The translations under genes and the position numbers were made by a program. DNA of 64,000 bases, taken from Lentzea waywayandensis (GTDB lineage: Bacteria; Actinomycetota; Actinomycetes; Mycobacteriales; Pseudonocardiaceae). Where the stretch lies: contig NZ_FOYL01000006.1 in assembly GCF_900115955.1 (NCBI RefSeq), positions 153,849-217,848 on the forward strand, given 5' to 3'. A model generated the notes under the pieces. The model had not been told where the DNA came from. It saw only the letters and a list, made by a program, of their open reading frames with translations, and ran no database searches. The stretch's first letter is position 1, and each line of letters opens with the position of its first letter. Shown here in pieces: positions 34,621-42,279 of the stretch.

Positions 34621-36348
34621 GTGAGAACTCGCGCTCTCGCCGCGGTCATCGCTGTCACGGCAGCGTTGTCCGTCAGTGCGCAGTCGCAAGCCGCGGAACC
34701 ACTGCAGAGCCTGGTGCCGGTCCCGGTGTCGGTGCAGGCCAGAAGCGGTGTCACGCACACCCTGACGGCAGCCACGAAGATCTACACAGCCCCTGCCGCG
34801 CGCGACGTCGGCACCTTCCTCGCCGGAGTCCTGCGGCCCTCGACCGGCTACGCCCTGCCGGTGTCCGACGCGACAGGAACCCCGGCGGACGGAATCTCGC
34901 TGCTGCTCTCGGGCGCGCCGGGCACGGTCGGCGACCAGGGCTACCAGCTCGACGTCGCGGCGAACTCCATCGTCTTGCGCGCCAACACGTCCGAGGGTCT
35001 CTTCACGGGCGTGCAGACGCTGCGGCAACTGTTGCCCGCCAAGGTGGAGAGCACGACCGCGCAAACCGGTCCGTGGACCGTGCCGGGCACGGTGATCGTC
35101 GACTACCCGCGGTTCTCCTACCGCGGCGCGATGCTCGACGTGGCCCGTCACTTCCACCCGGTCTCGACGGTCAAGCGCTACATCGACCAGCTGGCGCTCT
35201 ACAAGATCAATTATTTCCACCTGCACCTGAGTGACGACCAGGGCTGGCGGATCGTGGTCGACAGCTGGCCGCGCCTCGCGACGTACGGCGGCAGCACGCA
35301 GGTCGGCGGCGGCCCCGGCGGTTACTACACCAAGGCGCAGTACAGCGAGATCGTGCAGTACGCGGCGTCGCGCAAGATCACGGTGATCCCCGAGATCGAC
35401 ATGCCGGGCCACACCAACGCCGCGCAGGCCTCGTACGCGGAGCTCAACTGCAACGGCCAGGCTCCGCCGCTGCGCACGGACATCGAGGTCGGCTATTCCT
35501 CGTTGTGCGTCAACAAGGAGATCACCTACCAGTTCGTCGAGGACGTGGTGCGCGAGATCGCGGCGCTCACGCCCGGCCCGTACTTCCACATCGGCGGCGA
35601 CGAGGCCCACGCGACGTCGGACGCCGACTACCAGACGTTCATGAACCGCGCCCTGCCGATCGTGAAGAAGTACGGCAAGACCGTGCTCGGCTGGCACGAG
35701 TTCGTGAAGACCACGACCGACACCACGGCCATCCCGCAGTACTGGGGCACCTCGACGTCCAACGCGACGGTGCAGGCGGCGGTGGCGCGCGGCAACAAGG
35801 TCATCATGTCGCCCGCGAACAAGGCGTACCTGGACATGAAGTACAACTCCAGCACGCCTCTGGGCCTGTCGTGGGCCGGTCTGATCGAGGTGCAGACCGC
35901 CTACGAGTGGAACCCGGGAACGCACCTGAGCGGTGTCCCGGAGTCCGCGGTCCGCGGCGTCGAGGCTCCACTGTGGACAGAGACGCTGGTGACCGGGCGC
36001 GACATCGAGTTCATGGCGTTCCCGAGGCTCGGCGCGATCGCCGAACTGGCCTGGTCGCCGTGGTCGACGCACAACTGGGACCAGTTCAAGGTGCGCCTGG
36101 GCAACCAGGGCCCGCGCTGGACGACCATGGGCATCAACTTCTACAGGTCGACCCAGGTGCCGTGGGACACCGGCGGCCCGGGGCCCGGCCCGTGCACGCA
36201 GCCGGCGTGGGAGCGCGACAAGGTCTACACCGGCGGCAACGTGGTCTCGCACAACGGCCACAAGTGGACCGCGCAGTGGTGGACGCGGGGTGAGGAACCA
36301 GGCACCACCGGGCAGTGGGGAGTCTGGCGCGACGGCGGCGTCTGCTGA
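34621..36348 (+). CDS. Secreted beta-N-acetylhexosaminidase (GH20) with chitin-binding module
   Basis: A 575-residue secreted enzyme that should release GlcNAc from chitin oligomers. Residues 1-25 are a Sec signal peptide (ALAAVIAVTAALSVSAQSQA). A GH20b N-terminal domain spans about 28-160. The catalytic barrel has YRGAMLDVARHFHP, LHLSDDQGWR, IPEIDMPGHT and the acid pair D327-E328 in HIGGDEAHA. Residues 525-575 form a CBM5/12 chitin-binding module (WERDKVYTGGNVV, then WTAQWWTRGEEPG) after a GPGPGP linker. GTG 34621 follows GAGGAG. A DasR-like site lies upstream and a strong terminator downstream. Confidence 0.94.
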   Translation: MRTRALAAVIAVTAALSVSAQSQAAEPLQSLVPVPVSVQARSGVTHTLTAATKIYTAPAARDVGTFLAGVLRPSTGYALPVSDATGTPADGISLLLSGAPGTVGDQGYQLDVAANSIVLRANTSEGLFTGVQTLRQLLPAKVESTTAQTGPWTVPGTVIVDYPRFSYRGAMLDVARHFHPVSTVKRYIDQLALYKINYFHLHLSDDQGWRIVVDSWPRLATYGGSTQVGGGPGGYYTKAQYSEIVQYAASRKITVIPEIDMPGHTNAAQASYAELNCNGQAPPLRTDIEVGYSSLCVNKEITYQFVEDVVREIAALTPGPYFHIGGDEAHATSDADYQTFMNRALPIVKKYGKTVLGWHEFVKTTTDTTAIPQYWGTSTSNATVQAAVARGNKVIMSPANKAYLDMKYNSSTPLGLSWAGLIEVQTAYEWNPGTHLSGVPESAVRGVEAPLWTETLVTGRDIEFMAFPRLGAIAELAWSPWSTHNWDQFKVRLGNQGPRWTTMGINFYRSTQVPWDTGGPGPGPCTQPAWERDKVYTGGNVVSHNGHKWTAQWWTRGEEPGTTGQWGVWRDGGVC

Positions 36349-36355
36349 TTGAGTT

Positions 36356-36389
36356 GTGAGGGCCGCGGGACTCTTCCCGCGGCCCTCAC
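36356..36389 (+). terminator. Strong hairpin terminator after the hexosaminidase
   Basis: GTGAGGGCCGCGGGA (36356-36370) pairs perfectly with TCCCGCGGCCCTCAC (36375-36389) around a CTCT loop, seven bases after the stop codon. The 15-bp GC-rich stem without T-run is the usual actinomycete form. Confidence 0.85.
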
Positions 36390-36409
36390 CACGTTCCACG
36401 GGGGTCCTG

Positions 36410-37156
36410 ATGCGCGTGCTGGTCACCAACGACGACGGCATCGACTCGCCGGGGCTCTACGCGCTGGCCCGCGCGGCCTCGTCGCTCGGCTGGGAGGTGC
36501 TGGTCGCCGCGCCCTCGACGGAGGCGAGCGGAACCGGTACCAGCCTCGCCTCGGCCTCCGGGCGGAGCAGGATCCCGCTCGAACGACGGCAGGTCGACGG
36601 GTTCGAGGCGTTCGCCGTTCCTGGACATCCCGCGCTGATCTCGTTCATCGCCTGCCAGGGCGGCTTCGGCGAGCGGCCGGACCTGGTGCTGTCCGGTGTG
36701 AACCTCGGCGCGAACACCAGCACCGGCATCCTGCACTCCGGCACGGTCGGCGCCGCGCTGGCCGCGAGCGCGCGGGGAGTCTCGGCCCTGGCGGTGTCGC
36801 TGGACGTGGAATGGGACGGCTCCGCGCCCTTGTGGGACACGGCGACCGACGTCGCGCGGGCGGTGCTGCCGATGCTCGCGGAGATGCCGGCCGCGACCGT
36901 GCTCAACCTCAACGTGCCGAACGCCGCCACGGTCCGGGGAATCGAATGGGCGGACATCGCGCCGTCGAGCCCCTACCAGGTGCACTTCGAGTCGAACGGC
37001 GACGAGCTGAAGCTGCGGGCCGTCAAAACCGATCTGGAACCCGTGCCGGGCACCGAGATCGCGTTCCTGGCGGACGGTTACGCGGCGTTGACGCCGTTGC
37101 GCTCGGTGGCCGCCGCCTCTACGTCCGGTCTGCCTTCGCCGGCCTGGCCAGCGTGA
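36410..37156 (+). CDS. surE: 5'/3'-nucleotidase SurE
   Basis: A 248-residue metal-dependent nucleotidase. The active-site start LVTNDDGIDSPGLYALARA and the second metal motif LVLSGVNLGANTS are complete, as is STGILHSGTVGAALAA. SurE hydrolyses nucleoside monophosphates and is linked to stress survival. ATG 36410 follows GGGGTCCTG. Its 3' end overlaps the convergent small membrane protein gene by 38 bases. Confidence 0.93.
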   Translation: MRVLVTNDDGIDSPGLYALARAASSLGWEVLVAAPSTEASGTGTSLASASGRSRIPLERRQVDGFEAFAVPGHPALISFIACQGGFGERPDLVLSGVNLGANTSTGILHSGTVGAALAASARGVSALAVSLDVEWDGSAPLWDTATDVARAVLPMLAEMPAATVLNLNVPNAATVRGIEWADIAPSSPYQVHFESNGDELKLRAVKTDLEPVPGTEIAFLADGYAALTPLRSVAAASTSGLPSPAWPA

Positions 37157-37448
37157 TCACCAGCCCGATCAGGGCCGTCCGCACCTCGAGAAAACTTTCG
37201 GTCGTCACGTCGTTGAGCGAGAAGGCCAGCGTCCCGAACGACACCAGCAGGAGGATTCCGTACATCCGCGCGAGGTCGTGCCGCCACGCCATCGCGACGC
37301 CCAGCGCCCCGACCCCGATCTGGATCACGTGGTAGTTCGGGTCCAATCCGAACACGTCGAACCAACCGAACGCGAGCTGTAACAAGCCTGCCGTGAGAGT
37401 GAGCGCCTGCGGCCTCGTGAACTCGAACTGATCGCTCAACAAGGCCAT
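37119..37448 (-). CDS. Small integral membrane protein (DUF4383-like)
   Basis: A 109-residue protein with about four helices (LTAGLLQLAFGWFDVFGL, VIQIGVGALGVAMAW, MYGILLLVSFGTLAFSL and VRTALIGLVITLA). The phrase LDPNYHVIQIGVGALG resembles the GNxxHxxHL-type loop of DUF4383 membrane proteins, but I am not certain of the family. It follows the DUF5313 gene by six bases and is probably the last gene of the operon that begins with the OhrR-like regulator. Confidence 0.7.
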   Translation of the reverse strand: MALLSDQFEFTRPQALTLTAGLLQLAFGWFDVFGLDPNYHVIQIGVGALGVAMAWRHDLARMYGILLLVSFGTLAFSLNDVTTESFLEVRTALIGLVITLARPAKADRT

Positions 37449-37454
37449 AGGTCT

Positions 37455-37850
37455 CTACCCTTCGGACCGCCGCCAGACCGCGTCGTACTTCGCTTGTCGT
37501 TCGCGGTCCCGCACAGCGTGTCGATCCCGGCGACCCTGAGTCGCCGAACCCCGTGGATACCCGTACTTCGTGAGCCGGTAATCCACGCTTTCGGGTGCAT
37601 AGGAGAGCGCGAAGTACAGTCCTACAACGAAACCGAGCGCTCCGCACGCAATTGCGAGTGGCCACGCCGAGCCGAGTCCGAAGACCAGCACCAGCGTGAT
37701 GGCCGTCGTCAGCGGCGTGACCTGCACAAGGCTGCGCACCGTGAAGCGCATCAACCACTTCGGACCGGTCACGTCCTCGAAGACGAACTCCCGGTACCTC
37801 TGCGGCAGCCTGCCGCCCGCGTAGTACCAGAGCTTCAGCGCGGGGTTCAT
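37455..37850 (-). CDS. DUF5313 membrane protein
   Basis: A 131-residue protein whose start KLWYYAGGRLPQRYREFVFEDVTGP is the DUF5313 signature, followed by two adjacent helices (LVQVTPLTTAITLVLVFGLG and LAIACGALGFVVGLYFALSY) and a basic tail. The function of the family is unknown. Its ATG overlaps the stop of the OhrR-like regulator (ATGA), so it is likely under that regulator's control. Confidence 0.82.
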   Translation of the reverse strand: MNPALKLWYYAGGRLPQRYREFVFEDVTGPKWLMRFTVRSLVQVTPLTTAITLVLVFGLGSAWPLAIACGALGFVVGLYFALSYAPESVDYRLTKYGYPRGSATQGRRDRHAVRDRERQAKYDAVWRRSEG

Positions 37851-38296
37851 CGGACGGCCTTGGCGATCACCTTGTGCAGCACCTGGTTCAGCTGCGCGAG
37901 CTCTTCGAACGTCATGTCGAGCTGCTCCACGACCTTGAAGGGGATCTTCAGCGCTTCTTTTCTCAGTTCCTGCCCGGCCTCGGTCAGGGTGAGCGCGAGC
38001 GCGCGCTCGTCGGCCTTGTCCCGCTGCCGCTCGACGTACCCGATCGCCTCGAGCCGCTTGAGCAGTGGGCTGAGGGTGCCGGGGTCGAGCTGAAGGACGT
38101 TGCTCAGGTCCTTGACGGTGCGCGGCGACCGCTCCCAGAGCGCCAGCATCACCAGGTACTGGGGATGCGTGAGGTTCAGCGGCTCCAGGATCGGGCGGTA
38201 GACCGCGATGACCGTCCGGCTGGCCACGGCCAGCGCGAAGCAGACCTGCCGCTCGAGTTCGAGCGGGTTCTCCGGGATACTTGGTGTACTAATCAT
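37847..38296 (-). CDS. MarR-family regulator, OhrR-like
   Basis: A 149-residue winged-helix regulator resembling OhrR. The reactive cysteine is Cys19 in LERQVCFALAVASR, in the same context as the peroxide-sensing Cys15 of Bacillus OhrR. LTHPQYLVMLALWE, LDPGTLSPLLKRLEAIGYVER and KADERALALTLTEAG form the winged helix. It may sense organic hydroperoxides, though no Ohr gene lies beside it; the neighbours are DUF5313 and a small membrane protein. ATG 38296 has no ribosome site and overlaps repeats at 38281-38304; GTG 38308 is an alternative. Confidence 0.87.
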   Translation of the reverse strand: MISTPSIPENPLELERQVCFALAVASRTVIAVYRPILEPLNLTHPQYLVMLALWERSPRTVKDLSNVLQLDPGTLSPLLKRLEAIGYVERQRDKADERALALTLTEAGQELRKEALKIPFKVVEQLDMTFEELAQLNQVLHKVIAKAVR

Positions 38297-38304
38297 TGGT
38301 GTAC
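38281..38304. promoter_or_regulatory. Direct repeat at the start of the OhrR-like gene (possible operator)
   Basis: TTGGTGTAC occurs twice, at 38281-38289 and 38296-38304, 15 bases apart, and the second copy extends into the palindrome GTGTACAC (38299-38306). The repeats cover the start codon of the OhrR-like gene, which fits self-repression. Confidence 0.45.
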
Positions 38305-38362
38305 ACACTAACTCGGAGGCGCGCTGAGATCCAAGAGGTGTGGCGCAGTGCTCAGACGTGGA

Positions 38363-39187
38363 CTACTTCAGGGCTTCGGCGAGGACCTCGGCGGTGACGG
38401 CGGCGCCCGCGCGGGTCATCACGGTGCCGCCGTGGTCGACCTCGTTGATCAGCACGGGTTCGCGCAGAACGGGCAGCACGGTGCGGAACTCCTGCGCCTG
38501 CTCGACGGTGTAGGCGGGCGGGCTGTCCGGGCCGGTGCTCCACTCGGCGTGCACGAACCAGGTCGGCACGGTCAGTTCCTGCCAGCGCGACGTGCCGAAG
38601 ACGACGTCGGTCGCGTCGGCGATCAGGGTGTCGGCAGACAGCCTCAGGTGGCCGTCGGCGGTCAGGTCGTGGGCGAAGTACTCGTGGATCAACGGGTCGG
38701 TCGCGTCGATCAGCGGGTTCACCACGGCCTGGACGCCGAGGTACTCGTCGACGGTCCAGGTGCGTTCGCGGGCGGCCAGTTGCGGGGCGAACGCGGCTGA
38801 GAGCAGTTCCTCGGTCATCTGGGCGTGGGCGGGCATGGGGAAGCCGCCGTCCACGAGCACGAGGGTGCGCACGCGGTCCGGGTGGCGCACGGCCAGGTCG
38901 ACGGCCACGTACGCGCCCATCGACATGCCGCACACGGTGACGGTTGCGAGGTCCAGGGCGTCGAGCACGCGGACCATGTCGTCGGCGTGCTGCCTGATGG
39001 ACGCGCCGGGGACCTCGAAGCTGTCGCCGCGGCCGCGCAGGTCCGGTGCGATGAGGGAGAAGTGGTGCGCCGCCACCCAGTTCCACAGCTTGCGGCTGCC
39101 GCTGACGCCGTGGATCGCCAGCGCGGGCGGGGTGTCGCCGTCGTGGATCTCGACGGCCAGGTCGCCACCGGCTACCGGAACGAACAT
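38363..39187 (-). CDS. Alpha/beta hydrolase
   Basis: A 274-residue alpha/beta-hydrolase-fold enzyme. The oxyanion-hole motif is IHGVSGS, the nucleophile elbow is VCGMSMGAY (serine about residue 107), and the catalytic histidine is in NEVDHGGTVM near the C-terminus; an acid lies in FVHAEWSTGPD. Esterase or hydrolase, substrate unknown. It starts nine bases after the FAD oxidase gene and belongs to the TetR operon. Confidence 0.88.
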   Translation of the reverse strand: MFVPVAGGDLAVEIHDGDTPPALAIHGVSGSRKLWNWVAAHHFSLIAPDLRGRGDSFEVPGASIRQHADDMVRVLDALDLATVTVCGMSMGAYVAVDLAVRHPDRVRTLVLVDGGFPMPAHAQMTEELLSAAFAPQLAARERTWTVDEYLGVQAVVNPLIDATDPLIHEYFAHDLTADGHLRLSADTLIADATDVVFGTSRWQELTVPTWFVHAEWSTGPDSPPAYTVEQAQEFRTVLPVLREPVLINEVDHGGTVMTRAGAAVTAEVLAEALK

Positions 39188-39196
39188 GCGGACTCC

Positions 39197-40528
39197 TTAG
39201 GCCTTGCCGGGATTGAAGAGGTTCAGCGGGTCGAGCGTCTGCTTGATCGCCTGCTGCACGGCGTGGGCGCCGGGGCCGAGTTCGCGGATCATGCCGTCGC
39301 GCTTGAGCAGGCCGACGCCGTGCTCACCGGTGACGGTGCCGCCGAGGGCCAGTGCCTGGTCGATGATGTCCTCGAACGCCGCCTGCGCCGCGATCCGGGC
39401 GTTGTCGTCGCCGGGCGGGGTGATCAGCAACGGGTGCAGGTTGCCGTCGCCGGCGTGCGCGATGGTCGCGATCCGGACCTGGTGGCGCGCGCCGATCTCC
39501 TCGATGCGCGCGAGCATCGCGGGGACCGCGGACCGGGGCACGCACACGTCCTCGGTGAGCAGCGGGCCGAGGCGTTCGAGTGCCGGGTAGGTGAGGCGGC
39601 GGGCGGCGAAGAGGGCCTCGGCCTCGGTCGAGTCGGTGGACCGCTCCGTCCAGACGGCGCCCGCGTCGGTGAAGGCCGCGACCAGGCCGTCGGCGTCCTC
39701 GGGCGTTTCGGCGCGAGCCAGGAGCATGGCCTCGGTGTCCGGCTCGATGCCCAGGTGCTTCCAGTCCTCGACGGCCTGCAGGCACGCGCGGTCGATCAGC
39801 TCCAGCGCGGCGGGTTGCAGGCCTCGGCTGGTGCTCAGCGCAACGGCCTGACCTGCGGCGACGAGGCTGTCGAACGCGCCGACGACGGTGCCGGCGGGGC
39901 GCGGGGCCGGGCGGAGGCGGACGGTGATCTCGGTGACGACGCCGAGCGTGCCCTCGGAACCGACGAGCAGGCTGGTCAGGTCGTAGCCGGCGACGCCCTT
40001 CGTGGTGCGCCTGCCCAGTTGCACCGCGGTGCCGTAGGGGACAGGGCCGCCCAGCACGGCCTCCAGGCCGAGCACGTAGTCGCGCGTCACGCCGTACTTG
40101 AGGCAGCACAGGCCGCCCGCGTTCGTGGCGACGTTGCCGCCGATCGTCGACCACGGTGAGCTGGCCGGGTCCGGCGGGTACCAGAGTCCTTGCGCGGCAA
40201 CGGCTTTCTTGAGGTCGTCGTTGACGACGCCCGGCTGCACCACGGCGAGCAGGTTGTCCCGGTCGATCTCGAGGATCCGGTCCATCCGGCTCAGGTCGAG
40301 GACCAGGCAGCCGTCCGTCGCGTTGGCGCCGCCGGACAGGCCCGTGCCCGCACCTCGCGGCACGATCGGGACGTTGTGCTCGGCGCAGGCTTTCACGGCC
40401 TGCTGAACGTCCTCAGTGGACTGCGGCCGGAACGCCGCGTACGGCGTGCCCGCCGGAGCCCACTCGGCCTCGTCGTGACTGAGGCCGGCCAGCGTGTTCG
40501 GGTCGGTGATGAGTCCGGGCAGCTTCAT
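39197..40528 (-). CDS. FAD-linked oxidase (GlcD/D-lactate dehydrogenase type)
   Basis: A 443-residue FAD-binding PCMH/4 oxidase that should oxidise a D-2-hydroxy acid such as glycolate or D-lactate. FAD-binding motifs are PRGAGTGLSGGANATDG near residue 65 and GGNVATNAGGLCCLKYG near 130, then LVGSEGTLGVVTEITVRLRP. The C-terminal part has ATIAHAGDGNLHPLL and GTVTGEHGVGLLKR, with histidines typical of the substrate side. It is coupled to the TetR gene (ATGA). Confidence 0.9.
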   Translation of the reverse strand: MKLPGLITDPNTLAGLSHDEAEWAPAGTPYAAFRPQSTEDVQQAVKACAEHNVPIVPRGAGTGLSGGANATDGCLVLDLSRMDRILEIDRDNLLAVVQPGVVNDDLKKAVAAQGLWYPPDPASSPWSTIGGNVATNAGGLCCLKYGVTRDYVLGLEAVLGGPVPYGTAVQLGRRTTKGVAGYDLTSLLVGSEGTLGVVTEITVRLRPAPRPAGTVVGAFDSLVAAGQAVALSTSRGLQPAALELIDRACLQAVEDWKHLGIEPDTEAMLLARAETPEDADGLVAAFTDAGAVWTERSTDSTEAEALFAARRLTYPALERLGPLLTEDVCVPRSAVPAMLARIEEIGARHQVRIATIAHAGDGNLHPLLITPPGDDNARIAAQAAFEDIIDQALALGGTVTGEHGVGLLKRDGMIRELGPGAHAVQQAIKQTLDPLNLFNPGKA

Positions 40529-41103
40529 GACCGCTCCAACGCGCCGTGCGCGGCTTTGTGCGCGACTCGTTCCAGTTCCGCGCCCCATTCGGCGGGCGTG
40601 GTGGCGGCGTGGATCGGGACCGCGCCCATGCCCGCCACTGCGAACCGGGCGAAGAGCACCAGGTCGAAGGCCTGTTCGGGGGACGCGAGCGGGGGAGTCA
40701 GGATCGTCGCGATCTGCGCGGCACCGGTGTTGAGCTCCTGCGTGCCGGTCGCGATGAGGTCCGGTTCCTTGATGATCACCGCGCGGCGGCCGAGTTCCAG
40801 CGCCCACTGCTCGGGGGTGATCGTGTCGATGGCCGTGCGCACGGCTTTGCTCAGTGCCGCGACGGGATCCGGGTCGGGATCGAGGGCGCGGACGACCCGG
40901 CTGAGGAACGCGTCGTACCAGAAGATCGCGGCCTTGGTGCCGAACGTGCGGAACAGCGTGCGTTCGGAGACGCCCGCGCGGTCGGCGATCGCCTTGGTCG
41001 ACGTGGCGGCGAAGCCCTGGTCGAGGCACAGGACGATGGCCGCCTCCTGGATCGCGAGGCGGGTGCGCAGGTCCTTCGCGGCGCGCGTGGTCAAGGTGTC
41101 CAC
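40525..41103 (-). CDS. TetR-family transcriptional regulator
   Basis: A 192-residue TetR repressor. The N-terminal HTH is AIQEAAIVLCLDQGFAATST followed by IADRAGVSERTLFRTFGTKA. The ligand domain ends with a basic KAAHGALERS tail. It starts at GTG 41103, 17 bases downstream of a 43-bp palindrome that is its probable operator, and it precedes the FAD oxidase and hydrolase genes in one operon, so it likely senses their substrate or product. Confidence 0.9.
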   Translation of the reverse strand: MDTLTTRAAKDLRTRLAIQEAAIVLCLDQGFAATSTKAIADRAGVSERTLFRTFGTKAAIFWYDAFLSRVVRALDPDPDPVAALSKAVRTAIDTITPEQWALELGRRAVIIKEPDLIATGTQELNTGAAQIATILTPPLASPEQAFDLVLFARFAVAGMGAVPIHAATTPAEWGAELERVAHKAAHGALERS

Positions 41104-41120
41104 GGCGCCACGGTAGCGCG

Positions 41121-41163
41121 AAGTGTCAGTTACTGCCAGAAGTTCTGGCAGTAACTGACACTT
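41121..41163. promoter_or_regulatory. 43-bp perfect palindrome before the TetR gene (probable operator)
   Basis: The arm AAGTGTCAGTTACTGCCAGA (41121-41140, plus A 41141) is repeated exactly inverted at 41143-41163 around one central G. It lies between the aminotransferase stop (41173) and the TetR start (41103), both on the minus strand. Symmetry this long fits a TetR dimer or double-dimer site. It could also end aminotransferase transcripts, but no T-run follows. Confidence 0.7.
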
Positions 41164-41172
41164 TCGAGACGC

Positions 41173-42249
41173 TCAGAGCGCGCGGACGGCCGCGCCGAGG
41201 CGGGTGATGCCCTCGTCGATCTGCTCCGGCGTGACGCCCGAGAACGCGAGGCGGAGGGCGTTGTCGCCGCCCTCCAGCAGGAAGTCCGAGCCCTTCACGA
41301 ACTCGACGCCGTGCTCCTTCGCGACCGGCACCAGCTTGTCGATCGACACGCCCGGCAGCTCGACCCACATGAAGTAGCCGCCCTGCGGCGCGGTGAAGAC
41401 GGCTTCCGGCAGCTCGCGCTGAAGCGCCGCTACGAGGGCGTCCCTGCGGGCGCGCAGCGCGGTGCGGACGTTCACGACCGACTCCTCGAGACGGCCGGAG
41501 CGGCAGTACGAGTTCACGATCGACTGCGCCACCATGTTCGGCGAGATGTACGTGGTGGTGGCGATGTCCTGGATGCTCTTGATGACGGCCTTCGGGCCCA
41601 CCAGGTAACCGCAGCGGATGCCGGGCGCCATGGTCTTCGAGAACGACGACGCGTAGACGACCTTCTCGTTCTTGTCCTGCGACAGCATCGTCGGCAGCGG
41701 CTCGCCCTCGAACCGCACCTTGACGTACGGGTCGTCCTCGAACAGCACGAAGTCGTACTTGGCCGCGAGGTCGAGCAGACGCGCGCGCTTCGCCTCGGAC
41801 AGCGTGTAGCCGGCCGGGTTGTGGAAGTTCGGGATGATGTGCGCGAGCTTCGGGCGCACACCGCTCTCCAGCAGCTTCTCGAGCGCGTCGACGTTGATGC
41901 CGTCGGTCTCCAGCTCGATCGCGTGGATCTTGGCGCCGCGCTGGCGCAGGTTCAGCAGCGTGCGGTCGTAGGTCGGCGCCTCGACCACCACGTCGTCGCC
42001 CTGCTGGACGAGCAGCTCGAACAGGAACGCGTCGGCCTGCATCGAGCCGTTGGTGACGAGCACCTGCTCCGGCGCGACACCGTGCTGCTCCGCGAGCCAG
42101 GTGCGCAGCGGTACGTAGCCGACGCTCGTGCCGTACGCGAAGGTGCCGCCGGGGTCGTCCGTGAAGGCTTTCTGCGCTGCTTCGCGCAGACCTTCCTGGT
42201 CGATGATGTCGAGAGAGGGCGCTCCGCGCGTGAACAGGATCGAGGCCAT
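41173..42249 (-). CDS. PLP-dependent aminotransferase (class I/II, 2-aminoadipate type)
   Basis: A 358-residue fold-type I aminotransferase. PLP contacts include TNGSMQADAFLF, PNFHNPAGYTLS (Asn) and EDDPYVKVRFEG (Asp, Tyr). The Schiff-base lysine is in YASSFSKTMAPGIRCGY, and the carboxylate-binding Arg in ALRLAFSGV. The sequence matches MocR-like or 2-aminoadipate/valine-type transaminases without the GntR DNA-binding domain. ATG 42249 is used; TTG 42273 is upstream in frame. The role relative to the neighbours is not evident. Confidence 0.88.
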   Translation of the reverse strand: MASILFTRGAPSLDIIDQEGLREAAQKAFTDDPGGTFAYGTSVGYVPLRTWLAEQHGVAPEQVLVTNGSMQADAFLFELLVQQGDDVVVEAPTYDRTLLNLRQRGAKIHAIELETDGINVDALEKLLESGVRPKLAHIIPNFHNPAGYTLSEAKRARLLDLAAKYDFVLFEDDPYVKVRFEGEPLPTMLSQDKNEKVVYASSFSKTMAPGIRCGYLVGPKAVIKSIQDIATTTYISPNMVAQSIVNSYCRSGRLEESVVNVRTALRARRDALVAALQRELPEAVFTAPQGGYFMWVELPGVSIDKLVPVAKEHGVEFVKGSDFLLEGGDNALRLAFSGVTPEQIDEGITRLGAAVRAL

Positions 42250-42279
42250 GCGCGGAGCGTACAACTCCCACAATCTGGG

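Noticed and set aside
34513-36441. 642-residue open frame on the minus strand
   Set aside because: Antisense of the hexosaminidase, whose signal peptide, catalytic pair and chitin-binding module are all on the plus strand.
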